DNA of 64,000 bases from JABGQS01 sp963674545 (GCA_963674545.2 CAXXFB010000001.1:186001-250000); one strand, 5' to 3'; shown: positions 50,508 to 58,675, counted from the first letter of the stretch. Notes: generated by a model not told the origin, from the letters alone. Translations and numbers: made by a program.

Positions 50508-51440
50508 TTGGAGAAAGTCTGCCTCGGTAAAAGTAAAATAAGCGTGTCGAAGCTGTGTTTTGGCACGCTTACTATAAGCCCTCTTCAAAAAAACTTCAGC
50601 ATAGATAAAGGGGCAGATTTGTTAAAGTCAGCTTTTGATATGGGTGTGACTTTTTTTGATACAGCAGAGATATACGAAACATATCCGCATCTTAAAAGTG
50701 CCTTTAGTAACAATCCGGATACAGTTATATCTACGAAGTGTTATGCTTACGATGAAAAGACAGCAAAGAAAAGTCTTGAGATGGCAAGGAAAGGCCTTGG
50801 AAGAGACGTTATAGACATATTCATGCTGCACGAGCAGGAGAGCGAACTTACGCTCAAAGGCCACAAAAAGGCGATAGATTATTTTCTTAAGATGAAACAG
50901 AGCGGAGTGATCAGGGCATTTGGTGTTTCAACGCACCACATTGCCTGCGTAGAAGCCGCATCCTATCATGATGAGATTGAAGTTATCCATCCAATATACA
51001 ACAAACGTGGGCTCGGTATCGCAGACGGCAGTATAGATAGAATGACTGATGCCATAAAAAAAGCGCATGAAGCTGGCATAGGTATATTTGCGATGAAGCC
51101 GCTTGGCGGCGGGCACATGTGCAAAACTCCAAAAGAAGCATTTGATTTCGTGCTTTGCAGTAGTTTTGTTGATGCTGTTGCAGTGGGCATACAGAGCGAA
51201 GCGGAGCTTGCCGGCAACGTTAAATATTTTTCAGGCAACCGTGAAGTCGAGTTTCACAATACTAAAGACAGAAAGATAATGATACATGATTGGTGTTCGG
51301 GCTGCGGCACATGCATATCCGCTTGTAAAAGCGGTGCGATATCGATAGAAAATGAAAAAGCGAAGGTTGACCAGTCAAAATGCGTGTTCTGCGGCTACTG
51401 CGCAGCAGCATGCAAAGAATTTGTAATAAAGGTGGTATAA
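50508..51440 (+). CDS. Aldo/keto reductase with C-terminal 2[4Fe-4S] ferredoxin domain
   Basis: A 310-residue fusion. Residues 1-255 form an aldo-keto reductase barrel: LCFGTLTISPLQ, FFDTAEIYE (catalytic Asp and Tyr), KCYAYD lysine and IFMLHEQ histidine. The final 55 residues carry two ferredoxin clusters: CSGCGTCISAC and CVFCGYCAAAC. Such fusions are frequent in Clostridia and presumably link NAD(P)H-type and iron-sulfur electron carriers, but the substrate is unknown. The TTG start at 50508 lies two bases after ireB and has only a weak ribosome site, so translation may be coupled. ruvX follows one base after its stop. Confidence 0.93.
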   Translation: MEKVCLGKSKISVSKLCFGTLTISPLQKNFSIDKGADLLKSAFDMGVTFFDTAEIYETYPHLKSAFSNNPDTVISTKCYAYDEKTAKKSLEMARKGLGRDVIDIFMLHEQESELTLKGHKKAIDYFLKMKQSGVIRAFGVSTHHIACVEAASYHDEIEVIHPIYNKRGLGIADGSIDRMTDAIKKAHEAGIGIFAMKPLGGGHMCKTPKEAFDFVLCSSFVDAVAVGIQSEAELAGNVKYFSGNREVEFHNTKDRKIMIHDWCSGCGTCISACKSGAISIENEKAKVDQSKCVFCGYCAAACKEFVIKVV

Positions 51441-51441
51441 T

Positions 51442-51852
51442 ATGAAAAGAATAATGTGTGTCGATATAGGCGAAAAGCGGATAGGCGTCGCCGTGTCAGA
51501 CCTCTTGGGAATGACGGCGCAGGGTATAGAGACGTATAACAGAAAAGGCGACGGCGACGAGCAGTACATTTCTGATAAAGCAAAAGAGCTTGGTGCTTCG
51601 CTCATTATAGCTGGACTGCCGCTTAACATGAACGGAACAGAGGGCCCCGCAGTAGAAAAAGTGAAGTTATTCATGAGTGGTGTTGAAGCTCTTGGAAACA
51701 AAGTCGAATATCAGGACGAGCGAATGACAACAATGAGTGCAGAACGGACTCTGCTTGAGGCGGACATGTCACGGGAAAAGAGAAGAAAAGTAATAGATAA
51801 GGTTGCTGCAACATATATATTGCAGGCCTATCTTGATTCACACAGCTTTTAA
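51442..51852 (+). CDS. ruvX: Putative pre-16S rRNA nuclease / Holliday junction resolvase RuvX (YqgF)
   Basis: A 136-residue RNase H-fold nuclease. The first acidic active-site residue is in CVDIGEKRIGVAVSDLLG (about 6-23), the middle glycine-rich GLPLNMNGTEGP follows, and the last acidic site is in DERMTTMSAE and DKVAATYILQ. The family is now linked to 16S rRNA 5' processing in Escherichia coli and to junction resolution in other work. The ATG lies one base past the aldo-keto reductase stop. Gene order with ireB and DUF1292 is conserved. Confidence 0.95.
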   Translation: MKRIMCVDIGEKRIGVAVSDLLGMTAQGIETYNRKGDGDEQYISDKAKELGASLIIAGLPLNMNGTEGPAVEKVKLFMSGVEALGNKVEYQDERMTTMSAERTLLEADMSREKRRKVIDKVAATYILQAYLDSHSF

Positions 51853-51866
51853 TGGAGGAGAAGATC

Positions 51867-52127
51867 ATGGAAGAGAAAGAATTTGTAGAACTACTAGATG
51901 AAAACGAAAATCCGGTAAGCTTTGAAAGACTGCTCACATTCGAATACGACAACAGCGTTTATGTTGCGCTGACGCCTGCGGAAGAGTTCGAAGGCATTGA
52001 AAATGGTGAAGTGATTTTGCTGGAAATCCGTGAAGATGAAGAAGGCGAGGATTGCTACCTACCGCTGGATAACGAACAACAGCTAGAAGCCGTGTTCGAA
52101 GAGTTCGAGCGTCTCTATTACGAATAG
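51867..52127 (+). CDS. DUF1292 family protein (YrzB-like)
   Basis: A small acidic protein of 86 residues from the YrzB family, found next to ruvX in Firmicutes. The block FERLLTFEYDNSVYVALTPAEEFEG, then EVILLEIREDEEGEDCYLPLDNEQQLEAVFEEFERLY is the family core. Function is unknown. The ATG at 51867 has GGAGGAGAAG directly ahead; an ATG at 51852 overlaps the ruvX stop but has no such spacing. It ends the cluster, just upstream of tRNA-Arg. Confidence 0.92.
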   Translation: MEEKEFVELLDENENPVSFERLLTFEYDNSVYVALTPAEEFEGIENGEVILLEIREDEEGEDCYLPLDNEQQLEAVFEEFERLYYE

Positions 52128-52172
52128 AAAAAATCGATTGTTAAATAGTAAAGAGTTACCTCGATTTTATTG
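52128..52172 (+). terminator. Possible terminator after the ruvX cluster
   Basis: AAAATCGA pairs with TCGATTTT across a 23-base loop that contains a small nested GTAA/TTAC stem, followed by ATT. It overlaps the -35 of the tRNA promoter. It is weaker than the other terminators here. Confidence 0.45.
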
Positions 52173-52198
52173 ACATCTCAATCCGTTTATATTAGAAT
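52170..52198 (+). promoter_or_regulatory. Promoter of tRNA-Arg
   Basis: TTGACA at 52170-52175 and TAGAAT at 52193-52198 are separated by 17 bases, about 23 bases before the tRNA. Confidence 0.82.
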
Positions 52199-52221
52199 GG
52201 TCTAGCGTCTTAAAAAGACAT

Positions 52222-52298
52222 GTACCTGTAGCTAAGCTGGATATAGCGTTCGGCTACGAACCGAAAGGACGGGGGTTCGAATCCCTCCAGGTACACCA
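52222..52298 (+). tRNA. tRNA-Arg(ACG)
   Basis: Acceptor stem GTACCTG pairs with CAGGTAC, discriminator A, and CCA is encoded (52296-52298). The anticodon stem-loop TTCGG-CTACGAA-CCGAA gives anticodon ACG (arginine CGN, normally edited to inosine). The D-arm and T-arm (GGGGG-TTCGAAT-CCCTC) are regular. It has its own promoter and terminator and is followed by repeats that carry an inverted copy of its T-arm. Confidence 0.95.
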
Positions 52299-52337
52299 AA
52301 AAAATAGCACCCCATCTGGGGTGCTGTTTTTTGTTTT
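52299..52337 (+). terminator. Terminator of tRNA-Arg
   Basis: AGCACCCC and GGGGTGCT form a perfect eight-pair stem around ATCT (52306-52325), preceded by A7 and followed by GTTTTTTGTTTT. Confidence 0.9.
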
Positions 52338-52860
52338 GGAGGGATTCGAACGTGAGCCTGCCGCCGCCAGTGACGGGAAAAGGCAGGCGAGGCGGCGTGA
52401 TAGAGAGCGAAGCGAACGGAGCGAATCACGGAAAAGGAGATATGATGCGCTTAGCATATTCTGGGGTGCTATTTTTTGTTTTGGAGGGATTCGAACGTGA
52501 GCCTGCCGCCGCCAGTGGCGGGAAAAGGCAGGCGAGGCGGCGTGATAGAGAGCGAAGCGAACGGAGCGAATCCCGGAAAAGGAGATGTGATGCGCTTAGC
52601 ATATTCTGGGGTGCTATTTTTTGTTTTGGAGGGATTCGAACGTGAGCCTGCCGCCGCCAGTGGCGGGAAAAGGCAGGCGAGGCGGCGTGATAGAGAGCGA
52701 AGCGAACGGAGCGAATCACGGAAAAGGAGATGTGATGCGCTTAGCATATTCTGGGGTGCTATTTTTTTGTTTTGGAGGGATTCGAACGTGAGCCTGCCGC
52801 CGCCAGTGGCGGGAAAAGGCAGGCGAGGCGGCGTGATAGGGCGTGAGCACCGGAGCGAAT
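52338..52860. repeat. Nearly four tandem 145-bp repeats, partly tRNA-derived
   Basis: Units begin with GGAGGGATTCGAAC at 52338, 52483, 52628 and 52774, giving periods of 145, 145 and 146 bases; the last is truncated and diverges after about 70 bases. Copies differ at only a few positions. GGAGGGATTCGAAC is the exact reverse complement of the tRNA-Arg T-arm, and the unit ends with GGGGTGCTATTTTTTG, the reverse complement of the bases that follow the tRNA. Between these are a G+C-rich hairpin (GCCTGCC with GGCAGGC enclosing CCGCC with GGCGG) and a run of GCGAAGCGAACGGAGCGAA. Open frames here shift between copies because 145 is not a multiple of three, so they are not genes. Confidence 0.92.
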
Positions 52861-52885
52861 CCCGTAGTGACATTAAATTGTTAAA

Positions 52886-52919
52886 TAAAAAACCGCCGTA
52901 TAATCACGACGGGTTTTTA
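52886..52919 (-). terminator. Terminator after gcvPB
   Basis: On the minus strand CCGTCG pairs with CGGCGG (one G-T pair), extended by A and T tracts, ending in TTTTTT. It also has a T tract on the plus strand and may act both ways, closing the repeat region. Confidence 0.78.
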
Positions 52920-52923
52920 TCAA

Positions 52924-54381
52924 CTACTTCTCATCAAAAGGATATTTAAGTATCATATTTCGTGCTGCCTTGACCTCATCGAGTCTTGAAACCGGTGTAG
53001 TCATAGGGGCATCGTGGAAGACATCTGCTCCATCAGCAGCCTCATTTGCTATTTGTATCATAGCATCTATGAATGCATCAAGCGTTTCCCTGCTCTCCGT
53101 CTCGGTTGGCTCTACCATAAGCGCTTCTTTGACTATAAGAGGGAAGTAAACAGTTGGCGGATGGAACCCAAAGTCTATGAGCCGCTTAGCGATATCAAGT
53201 GCACTTACACCCTGCTCTTTTTGTTTTGATGCTGAGAGGACAACTTCATGCATGCATGCGCTTCCGTATGGTATATCATAGTAGTCTTTAAGTCTTGAAG
53301 CGATATAGTTCGCATTTACAACAGCAGTTTTAGCTACCTCTTCCAAACCGTCGCTGCCCATCGTGAGTATATAGCTGTACGCACGTAATATAACTCCGAA
53401 GTTGGTGTAGAAAGAGCGTATCTGACCGATAGTGGCATCTTCGCAACAGGAAAAAACGTAGCCTTCCTCAGTTTTTTCTACTATAGGATCGGGAAGGTAT
53501 GGTACAAGTTCCTGTGTAACGCCTACAGGGCCGGCGCCCGGGCCGCCTCCGCCGTGCGGTGTGCTGAATGTCTTGTGCAGGTTCAGATGCAGCACATCAA
53601 AACCCATGTCTCCCGGCCTTGCTATGCCGACGATTGGGTTAGCATTTGCACCGTCATAGTAAAGCAGTCCGCCTTTCTCATGAACTATCCTTGCGATCTC
53701 TACGATATCTTCTTCGAAAAGTCCAAGCGTGTTTGGGTTGGTAAGCATAAGCCCTGCTGTGTTATCATCAACTATTTGCGCAAGCGCAGCTATATCCACA
53801 GTTCCGTTGTCGTTAGACTTGACTTCGACAACGTCGAAACCGACAACAGTTGCAGATGCCGGGTTGGTGCCGTGCGCAGAATCAGGTACGATTATCTTGT
53901 TCCTGTGGCCCTGTCCATTCTTTAAATGGTGCTGCTTGATTATCATCAAGCCGCACATCTCGCCGTGTGCGCCCGCAGCGGGGGAAAGGGTAAACCGGCT
54001 CATGCCGGTTATTTCGCAGAGCTGCTGTTCAAGCTCATACATCACCTCCAGGCATCCCTGCACTGTTTTATCCGGTTGCAGAGGATGAACGTTTGAAAAA
54101 CCTTCCAAACGAGCCATAGCCTCATTGAACTTAGGATTATACTTCATGGTGCATGAACCAAGAGGATAGAATCCTGCATCAACTCCGTAATTAAGCTTGG
54201 AAAGGTTAGTGAAGTGCCTTACAGCCTGAGACTCGCTTATCTCCGGAAGCTGCGCCTGCTGCTTTCTTATCATTTTTTCTGGCAGCGCATCTTGTCCATC
54301 AAGCAAAGGCACATCGCACTCCGGCAATGAATATCCGAAACGTCCCTGACGGCTCAGTTCAAAAACAAGTTCAGTTTTCAT
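52924..54381 (-). CDS. gcvPB: Glycine dehydrogenase (decarboxylating) subunit 2
   Basis: PLP-carrying half of the split P-protein, which decarboxylates glycine and passes the methylamine group to lipoyl-GcvH. The 485-residue protein has the PLP lysine K270 in LHLNLHKTFSTPHGGGGPGAGP and the glycine-rich loop that follows, plus GSCTMKYNPK near 75-84. The length fits subunit 2 of Firmicutes. The ATG overlaps the stop of gcvPA by four bases. It is the last gene of the operon and is followed by a terminator. Confidence 0.98.
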   Translation of the reverse strand: MKTELVFELSRQGRFGYSLPECDVPLLDGQDALPEKMIRKQQAQLPEISESQAVRHFTNLSKLNYGVDAGFYPLGSCTMKYNPKFNEAMARLEGFSNVHPLQPDKTVQGCLEVMYELEQQLCEITGMSRFTLSPAAGAHGEMCGLMIIKQHHLKNGQGHRNKIIVPDSAHGTNPASATVVGFDVVEVKSNDNGTVDIAALAQIVDDNTAGLMLTNPNTLGLFEEDIVEIARIVHEKGGLLYYDGANANPIVGIARPGDMGFDVLHLNLHKTFSTPHGGGGPGAGPVGVTQELVPYLPDPIVEKTEEGYVFSCCEDATIGQIRSFYTNFGVILRAYSYILTMGSDGLEEVAKTAVVNANYIASRLKDYYDIPYGSACMHEVVLSASKQKEQGVSALDIAKRLIDFGFHPPTVYFPLIVKEALMVEPTETESRETLDAFIDAMIQIANEAADGADVFHDAPMTTPVSRLDEVKAARNMILKYPFDEK

Positions 54382-55718
54382 ATTTTCACCGCCTTTTTGA
54401 CCATGTCATCAATTTCTGCTTTAGTTCTCTTTTCAGTAACTGCCAGCAGCCATGTGCCGCTCAATTCAGGGTAATCTTTAGAAAGGTCATAGCCGCCGAT
54501 AATGCCGTGTTCCAGCAGCTTTTCGTTTAGTTCTGCAATATTGCCCTTATAGCTGACTGCAAACTCCATAAAGAAAGGAGCGCTGAATGCCGGTTCAAAC
54601 TTGTTTGATTCTATAAGCTCACTGTAAGCGTAATGAGCCTTACTCATGCTCTGCCTTGCAGCTTCTTCCAAGCCTGACTTGCCGAGCAGCGAAAGATACA
54701 TTGTAACGGCAAGTGCATTTAGTGCATGGTTAGAGCATATGTTAGATGTCGCTTTTTGGCGCCGGATGTGCTGCTCTCTCGCCTGTATGGTCATAACATA
54801 GCCCGTTCTGCCCTTTGTATCCACGGTTTGTCCGATTATACGCCCCGGCATTTTCCTGACATATTTCTGCTTTGTAGCAAGGAAGCCAAGATAAGGACCG
54901 CCAAAATTAAGCGGAAGTCCGAGTGACTGACCGTCTCCGACTGCTATGTCAGCTCCAAGCTCTCCAGGCGCTTCCAGCAGCGTAAGAGACATAGGATCAC
55001 AGCTCTGGATGACGAGCGCCCCTTTTTCCTTCGCAGCTTGCGCAAATATTGGAACATCTTCAATTGAACCAAAGAAATTGGGTGACTGCAGTATGATTGC
55101 GGCAGTGTCTCCGCTTAAAAGCTCAGTAAAACTATCCTCGTCCGTTACTCCATCCTGTATGCCGATCTCTTTTACTTCGATGCTGCGGAATTTTGCATAA
55201 GTTTCAAGCACACGCCTACTTTGCGGATTGACGCTTTTTGAAACCAGCACTTCGCTTTTCCCGTTTATGCTGCACGCCATGAAAGCTGCTTCTGCCAGCG
55301 CAGTTGCCCCGTCATACATCGAAGCGTTAGTTACGTCCATGCCGGTCAGCATGCATATGTATGACTGGTATTCAAAAGCCGCCTGAAGAGTTCCCTGGCT
55401 TATTTCCGCTTGATAGGGAGTGTATGCAGTGAAAAACTCCTGTCTTAGCAAAAGCTGGTCGACTGCACTTGGGCAGTAATGGTCATAAGCGCCTGCACCA
55501 AGAAAGCAGACGTTTTCAATTGTATTAATATTCTTTTTTGAAAGCTCTCTTAGCTTTTTATCTATCTCAAGTTCAGATTTTCCATGCTCTAAATTGAGCT
55601 TTCTTTTCAGCTTTACCTCATCAGGAATGCTGCTAAATAGCTCATTTATGTCCGATACGCTTATAGCTTCAAGCATCTCACGCTTTCCGCCCTGCGTAAC
55701 GGGTATGTATTTATGCAT
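54378..55718 (-). CDS. gcvPA: Glycine dehydrogenase (decarboxylating) subunit 1
   Basis: Partner half of the split P-protein, related to the PLP fold but without the PLP lysine. The 446-residue protein starts MHKYIPVTQGGKREMLEAI, typical of this subunit, and has FLGAGAYDHYCPSAVDQLL near 73-91 and LNFGGPYLGFLATKQKYVRKMPGRIIG near 266-292. It overlaps both neighbours at start and stop codons, which should give equal amounts of the two halves. Confidence 0.98.
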   Translation of the reverse strand: MHKYIPVTQGGKREMLEAISVSDINELFSSIPDEVKLKRKLNLEHGKSELEIDKKLRELSKKNINTIENVCFLGAGAYDHYCPSAVDQLLLRQEFFTAYTPYQAEISQGTLQAAFEYQSYICMLTGMDVTNASMYDGATALAEAAFMACSINGKSEVLVSKSVNPQSRRVLETYAKFRSIEVKEIGIQDGVTDEDSFTELLSGDTAAIILQSPNFFGSIEDVPIFAQAAKEKGALVIQSCDPMSLTLLEAPGELGADIAVGDGQSLGLPLNFGGPYLGFLATKQKYVRKMPGRIIGQTVDTKGRTGYVMTIQAREQHIRRQKATSNICSNHALNALAVTMYLSLLGKSGLEEAARQSMSKAHYAYSELIESNKFEPAFSAPFFMEFAVSYKGNIAELNEKLLEHGIIGGYDLSKDYPELSGTWLLAVTEKRTKAEIDDMVKKAVKI

Positions 55719-56104
55719 TATTCCGCCTCCGATTCGCAGTATTTCTCATACTGGTCAGAATCCATAAGATCATCTATTTCAGCTTCACTTTTGATGCTGA
55801 CAGCAGCTATCCAAGCTTCATACGGGTCTTCATTTGCAGTTTCGGGGGTGTCGGCAAGCTGCTCATTAACTTTGATAACAGTACCGGATATCGGCGAATA
55901 GATTTCTGATGCCGCTTTTACTGAATCCACAGTGCTAAGCACATCACCGGCCGCCAGAACTGTTCCAACCTCTGGAAGCTCGAAAAAAACAATGTCGCCA
56001 AGGCTGTTCTGCGCATAGTCGGTAATGCCGATATAAGCAGTATCACCGTCAACGTTTACCCACTCATGCTCCTCTGAATACTTAAGTCCCTCTACAACTT
56101 TCAT
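55718..56104 (-). CDS. gcvH: Glycine cleavage system H protein
   Basis: Small lipoyl carrier that moves the aminomethyl group between P, T and L proteins. The 128-residue protein has the lipoyl-accepting K63 in TVDSVKAASEIYSP and the opening YSEEHEWVNVDGDTAYIGITDYAQ. The ATG at 56104 has AGGAGG nine bases upstream; another ATG at 56113 touches that site and is unlikely. Lipoylation enzymes and the L protein are not in the window. Confidence 0.97.
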   Translation of the reverse strand: MKVVEGLKYSEEHEWVNVDGDTAYIGITDYAQNSLGDIVFFELPEVGTVLAAGDVLSTVDSVKAASEIYSPISGTVIKVNEQLADTPETANEDPYEAWIAAVSIKSEAEIDDLMDSDQYEKYCESEAE

Positions 56105-56133
56105 TAAGATCATCCTCCTTTATAAAAAATAAT

Positions 56134-57225
56134 TTATTTAGCATATTTCTTGCTGTAAAAAGGCTTTTTTACAACTATAGCCTTAACAGCTTTGTTTCTG
56201 ATAATAACATCAAACTGCGTACCAATTTCCGAAAATTCCTTGCTGACAAGAGCCATCCCGAGTGTTTTGTTAAGTGTAGGTGCAAAACTTCCGCTCGTAA
56301 CAAACCCAATTATTTTCCCGTCCCTTTCTATATCAAAATGGCTTCTTGGAACTCCGCGCTCTATTATTTCGAAACCGACGAGCTTTCTGGATACACCCTG
56401 ATTTTTCTGTTCAGTAAGGACATCTTTGCCTATAAACTCGCCCTTGTCCGGTTTAACAAACATTCCAAGTCCAGCTTCGATAGGGGAAATGTCTTTACTT
56501 AGCTCATTTCCGTAAAGCGGCAGCGCAGCTTCAAAGCGAAGTGTATCACGTGCGCCAAGCCCTGCCGGTTTTAATGTACCATCGCCTGCACTGATGAGAG
56601 TATCCCACACGTTCTCTGCGTCTTTAGCATCGACATAAATCTCGAAGCCGTCCTCGCCAGTGTATCCAGTTCGGGAAACAAGGGCTGTTTTTCCACCAAT
56701 GTCGACATTCTCGGTAAAGTGGTAGAACTTAATTTTACCGAGGTCATAGTTGCAGACTTTCTGCAATATCTGCTGTGCAAGCGGTCCCTGAACGGCAAGC
56801 TGTGCTATGCGCTCAGATATGTTTTCAACTTCGACAGTCTCAATGATATTCTGTTTTATCCAGTCGAAATCTTTATCGGTATTTGCGGCATTTACAACAA
56901 GAAGAATATCTTCGTTGCTTTTCTTGTAGACCAGTAAGTCATCAACAACGCCTCCGCCGGGGTAGCACATGGGGGAGTAGACGGCCTGGCCGGGGACTGC
57001 AGAAGATATGTCATTCGTAATAAGATGCTGTACAAACGCAAGTGCACTGCTTCCTTTAACAGCTATTTCTCCCATATGCGACACATCAAAAAGCCCGGCA
57101 GCGCTTCTTACATGTTTGTGCTCTTCGATAATGCTAGTGTACTGAACAGGCAGTTCCCATCCGCCGAAGTCTATGATCTTGCCGCCATGCTGCAAGTGTT
57201 TCGGGTATAATGGTGTTCTTTTCAA
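56134..57225 (-). CDS. gcvT: Glycine cleavage system T protein (aminomethyltransferase)
   Basis: Moves the one-carbon unit from GcvH to tetrahydrofolate and releases ammonia. The 363-residue protein opens KRTPLYPKHLQHGGKIIDFGGWELPVQY, with the folate-binding AGLFDVSHMGEI (about 42-53) and GEDGFEIYV near 192-200. It is first in the gcvT-H-PA-PB operon. AGGAGAG lies just ahead of the ATG at 57225. The glycine riboswitch in the leader should turn the operon on when glycine is abundant. Confidence 0.98.
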   Translation of the reverse strand: MKRTPLYPKHLQHGGKIIDFGGWELPVQYTSIIEEHKHVRSAAGLFDVSHMGEIAVKGSSALAFVQHLITNDISSAVPGQAVYSPMCYPGGGVVDDLLVYKKSNEDILLVVNAANTDKDFDWIKQNIIETVEVENISERIAQLAVQGPLAQQILQKVCNYDLGKIKFYHFTENVDIGGKTALVSRTGYTGEDGFEIYVDAKDAENVWDTLISAGDGTLKPAGLGARDTLRFEAALPLYGNELSKDISPIEAGLGMFVKPDKGEFIGKDVLTEQKNQGVSRKLVGFEIIERGVPRSHFDIERDGKIIGFVTSGSFAPTLNKTLGMALVSKEFSEIGTQFDVIIRNKAVKAIVVKKPFYSKKYAK

Positions 57226-57270
57226 AATATCTCTCCTTTACATTTGTTTTGTAAATGCTGTTTTCACCAT

Positions 57271-57305
57271 AAAAAAGGGAAAACAACACTAGTGTCGTTT
57301 TCCCT
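57271..57305 (-). terminator. Terminator of the glycine riboswitch
   Basis: On the minus strand AGGGAAAACGACACTAG pairs with the following TGTTGTTTTCCC, ending in TTTTTT. The stem includes the last bases of the second aptamer, so glycine binding should compete with it and permit gcv transcription. Confidence 0.88.
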
Positions 57306-57477
57306 GTATAGTGACCCGAGAGATTCTACCGGCAGTTTGCCGATATTGCACCTTAGGTGCCGCTTTATGCGGCTTTCCAGAGCAGCGTCCGGATACAGTC
57401 CTTTTACCTGAAAGTTTCGCATAACAGCCTGACTCGCTGTACGCTTGCCTCGTCGGTGATTATACTCTCCCATATCC
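57300..57477 (-). promoter_or_regulatory. Tandem glycine riboswitch
   Basis: The minus-strand leader of gcvT has two aptamers. The first has GGGAGAG, CACCGACGAGGCAAGC, GCGAAACTTTCAGGTAAAAGG and the closing CTGCTCTGG. The linker is AAAGC, and the second has GCACCTAAGGTGCAA, AATCTCTCGGGTCAC and TATACAGGG. These match the order and key bases of glycine riboswitches upstream of gcv operons. The second aptamer is somewhat divergent. Boundaries are approximate. Confidence 0.92.
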
Positions 57478-57548
57478 ATCATCCGCATATATTCATATTT
57501 GTTTTCTGTATTCGACAAAAGACGCAGGATATCCTTTTATTTTCAGGT

Positions 57549-57582
57549 TAAAAAAAGAGCCGTATTTTAGCACGGCTCTTCG
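57549..57582 (-). terminator. Terminator after the SPFH gene
   Basis: On the minus strand AAGAGCCGT and ACGGCTCTT form a nine-pair stem with a short loop, followed by TTTTTTT. It separates the SPFH gene from the gcv leader. Confidence 0.9.
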
Positions 57583-57588
57583 CTATTG

Positions 57589-58527
57589 TCATTCGCCTGT
57601 CGATGTCGTCGGAGATGTAGTAGTTGTCGGCTGGGTATATCCAAGGTCTTTTAAGTCATTCATGTCTATCATGACGCTATTTGAGCCGTCAGATAGAAAT
57701 GCTGGAAGTTGTCCGTTCCATTTCTTTATCCATTCAAGCTCAAGAACTTCAGGATTCTCAGCTATAGCTTCAGCGAGTATCCTTTTCTCCTCGGCTTCGG
57801 CTTTAGCCTGAATGATGCGTGTTTCAGCATCGACCTGTGCCTGAGTGCGTTTCTGCTGTGCAGTTTCGACAGCTTTTTTTGCAACGGCCTCGTCTCTTAT
57901 AGCCTGCTCGATCTCCTCGCCTCCGTCGGTGTCAAGGAAGGTTATGGAGTGCAGATAAAGGCCGTTATCATCGAACCTCTGAGTAAGATAGCTCTCTATC
58001 TCCATATAAACCTGCGAGCGCTTGCTTCCCAATATCTCTATTATGTTATAGTTTACCATCGCCGTGTCAATCGCACGCTGTGCAGCCGGTTTAACAAGTG
58101 TAGAGTTGATCACAGGCACGGTACGGAATGTCTTGAACACATCCACAGCCTTTGCGGGGTCTACCTGATACTTAACATCTATGGATATAGTAAGATACTG
58201 CGCATCCTTTGTCTGTCCGTAAAGGCTGTCTATGGTGTTGGTCTGTACTTCCGTAGAAAGTATATAGACGGTATCAAACGGCCCTTTTGTTTTGATACCT
58301 TCACCAAGCACGTCTTCCTGTACACCGCCGGAGAATGGTGAGTAGATAACGCCGACGCTGTTTGCCGGGACTATAGTGAAAAATGCCGGTATCATTATGA
58401 TCAGCCCAAGCAGGCTCAGCCATTGTTTTGAATTGGCTTTCCAGCCGGTATTCCCGTTAACGCGCTTAATGCCTGCGGCTATGAAAATGACGATGACGGC
58501 TATTACCGATAGAATAATATAAGTCAT
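57589..58527 (-). CDS. SPFH/prohibitin-family membrane protein
   Basis: A 312-residue protein anchored by an N-terminal helix (about 1-18) and a second hydrophobic stretch (about 35-55). The SPFH domain spans about 55-235 (VPANSVGVIYSPFSGGVQ at its start), followed by a charged coiled coil (QQKRTQAQVDAETRIIQAKAEAEEKR region) and a Thr/Ser/Pro-rich end. Prohibitin-type proteins form membrane scaffolds that affect proteolysis and domains; a specific task here is unknown. It has its own terminator. Confidence 0.92.
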   Translation of the reverse strand: MTYIILSVIAVIVIFIAAGIKRVNGNTGWKANSKQWLSLLGLIIMIPAFFTIVPANSVGVIYSPFSGGVQEDVLGEGIKTKGPFDTVYILSTEVQTNTIDSLYGQTKDAQYLTISIDVKYQVDPAKAVDVFKTFRTVPVINSTLVKPAAQRAIDTAMVNYNIIEILGSKRSQVYMEIESYLTQRFDDNGLYLHSITFLDTDGGEEIEQAIRDEAVAKKAVETAQQKRTQAQVDAETRIIQAKAEAEEKRILAEAIAENPEVLELEWIKKWNGQLPAFLSDGSNSVMIDMNDLKDLGYTQPTTTTSPTTSTGE

Positions 58528-58646
58528 ACTTTTCCTCCTGATTTTTATAATTTAAATTATATAATATAAAGTGTATACAAAAATGTGAAACTTCTGTGAA
58601 CGTTGATATGCTTTGTGAACAGAACGTAAAAACGTAAAGTTTATAT

Positions 58647-58675
58647 TTGTTAAAAAAACGACCGCATGTTAATAT
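58647..58675 (+). promoter_or_regulatory. Promoter of the DUF5685 gene
   Basis: TTGTTA at 58647-58652 and TAATAT at 58670-58675 are separated by 17 bases; the ATG is only 20 bases on, so the leader is very short. Confidence 0.6.

Noticed and set aside
52338..52860. Possible CRISPR array
   Set aside because: The units are contiguous 145-base repeats without unique spacers, and no cas genes are present.
52331..52949. Open reading frames on both strands across the tandem repeats, with peptides like FWRDSN and GGIRTP
   Set aside because: They arise from the 145-base repeat, which shifts frame at each copy, and from the strand opposite the tRNA. There are no ribosome sites and the peptides are a known false-gene pattern near tRNAs.
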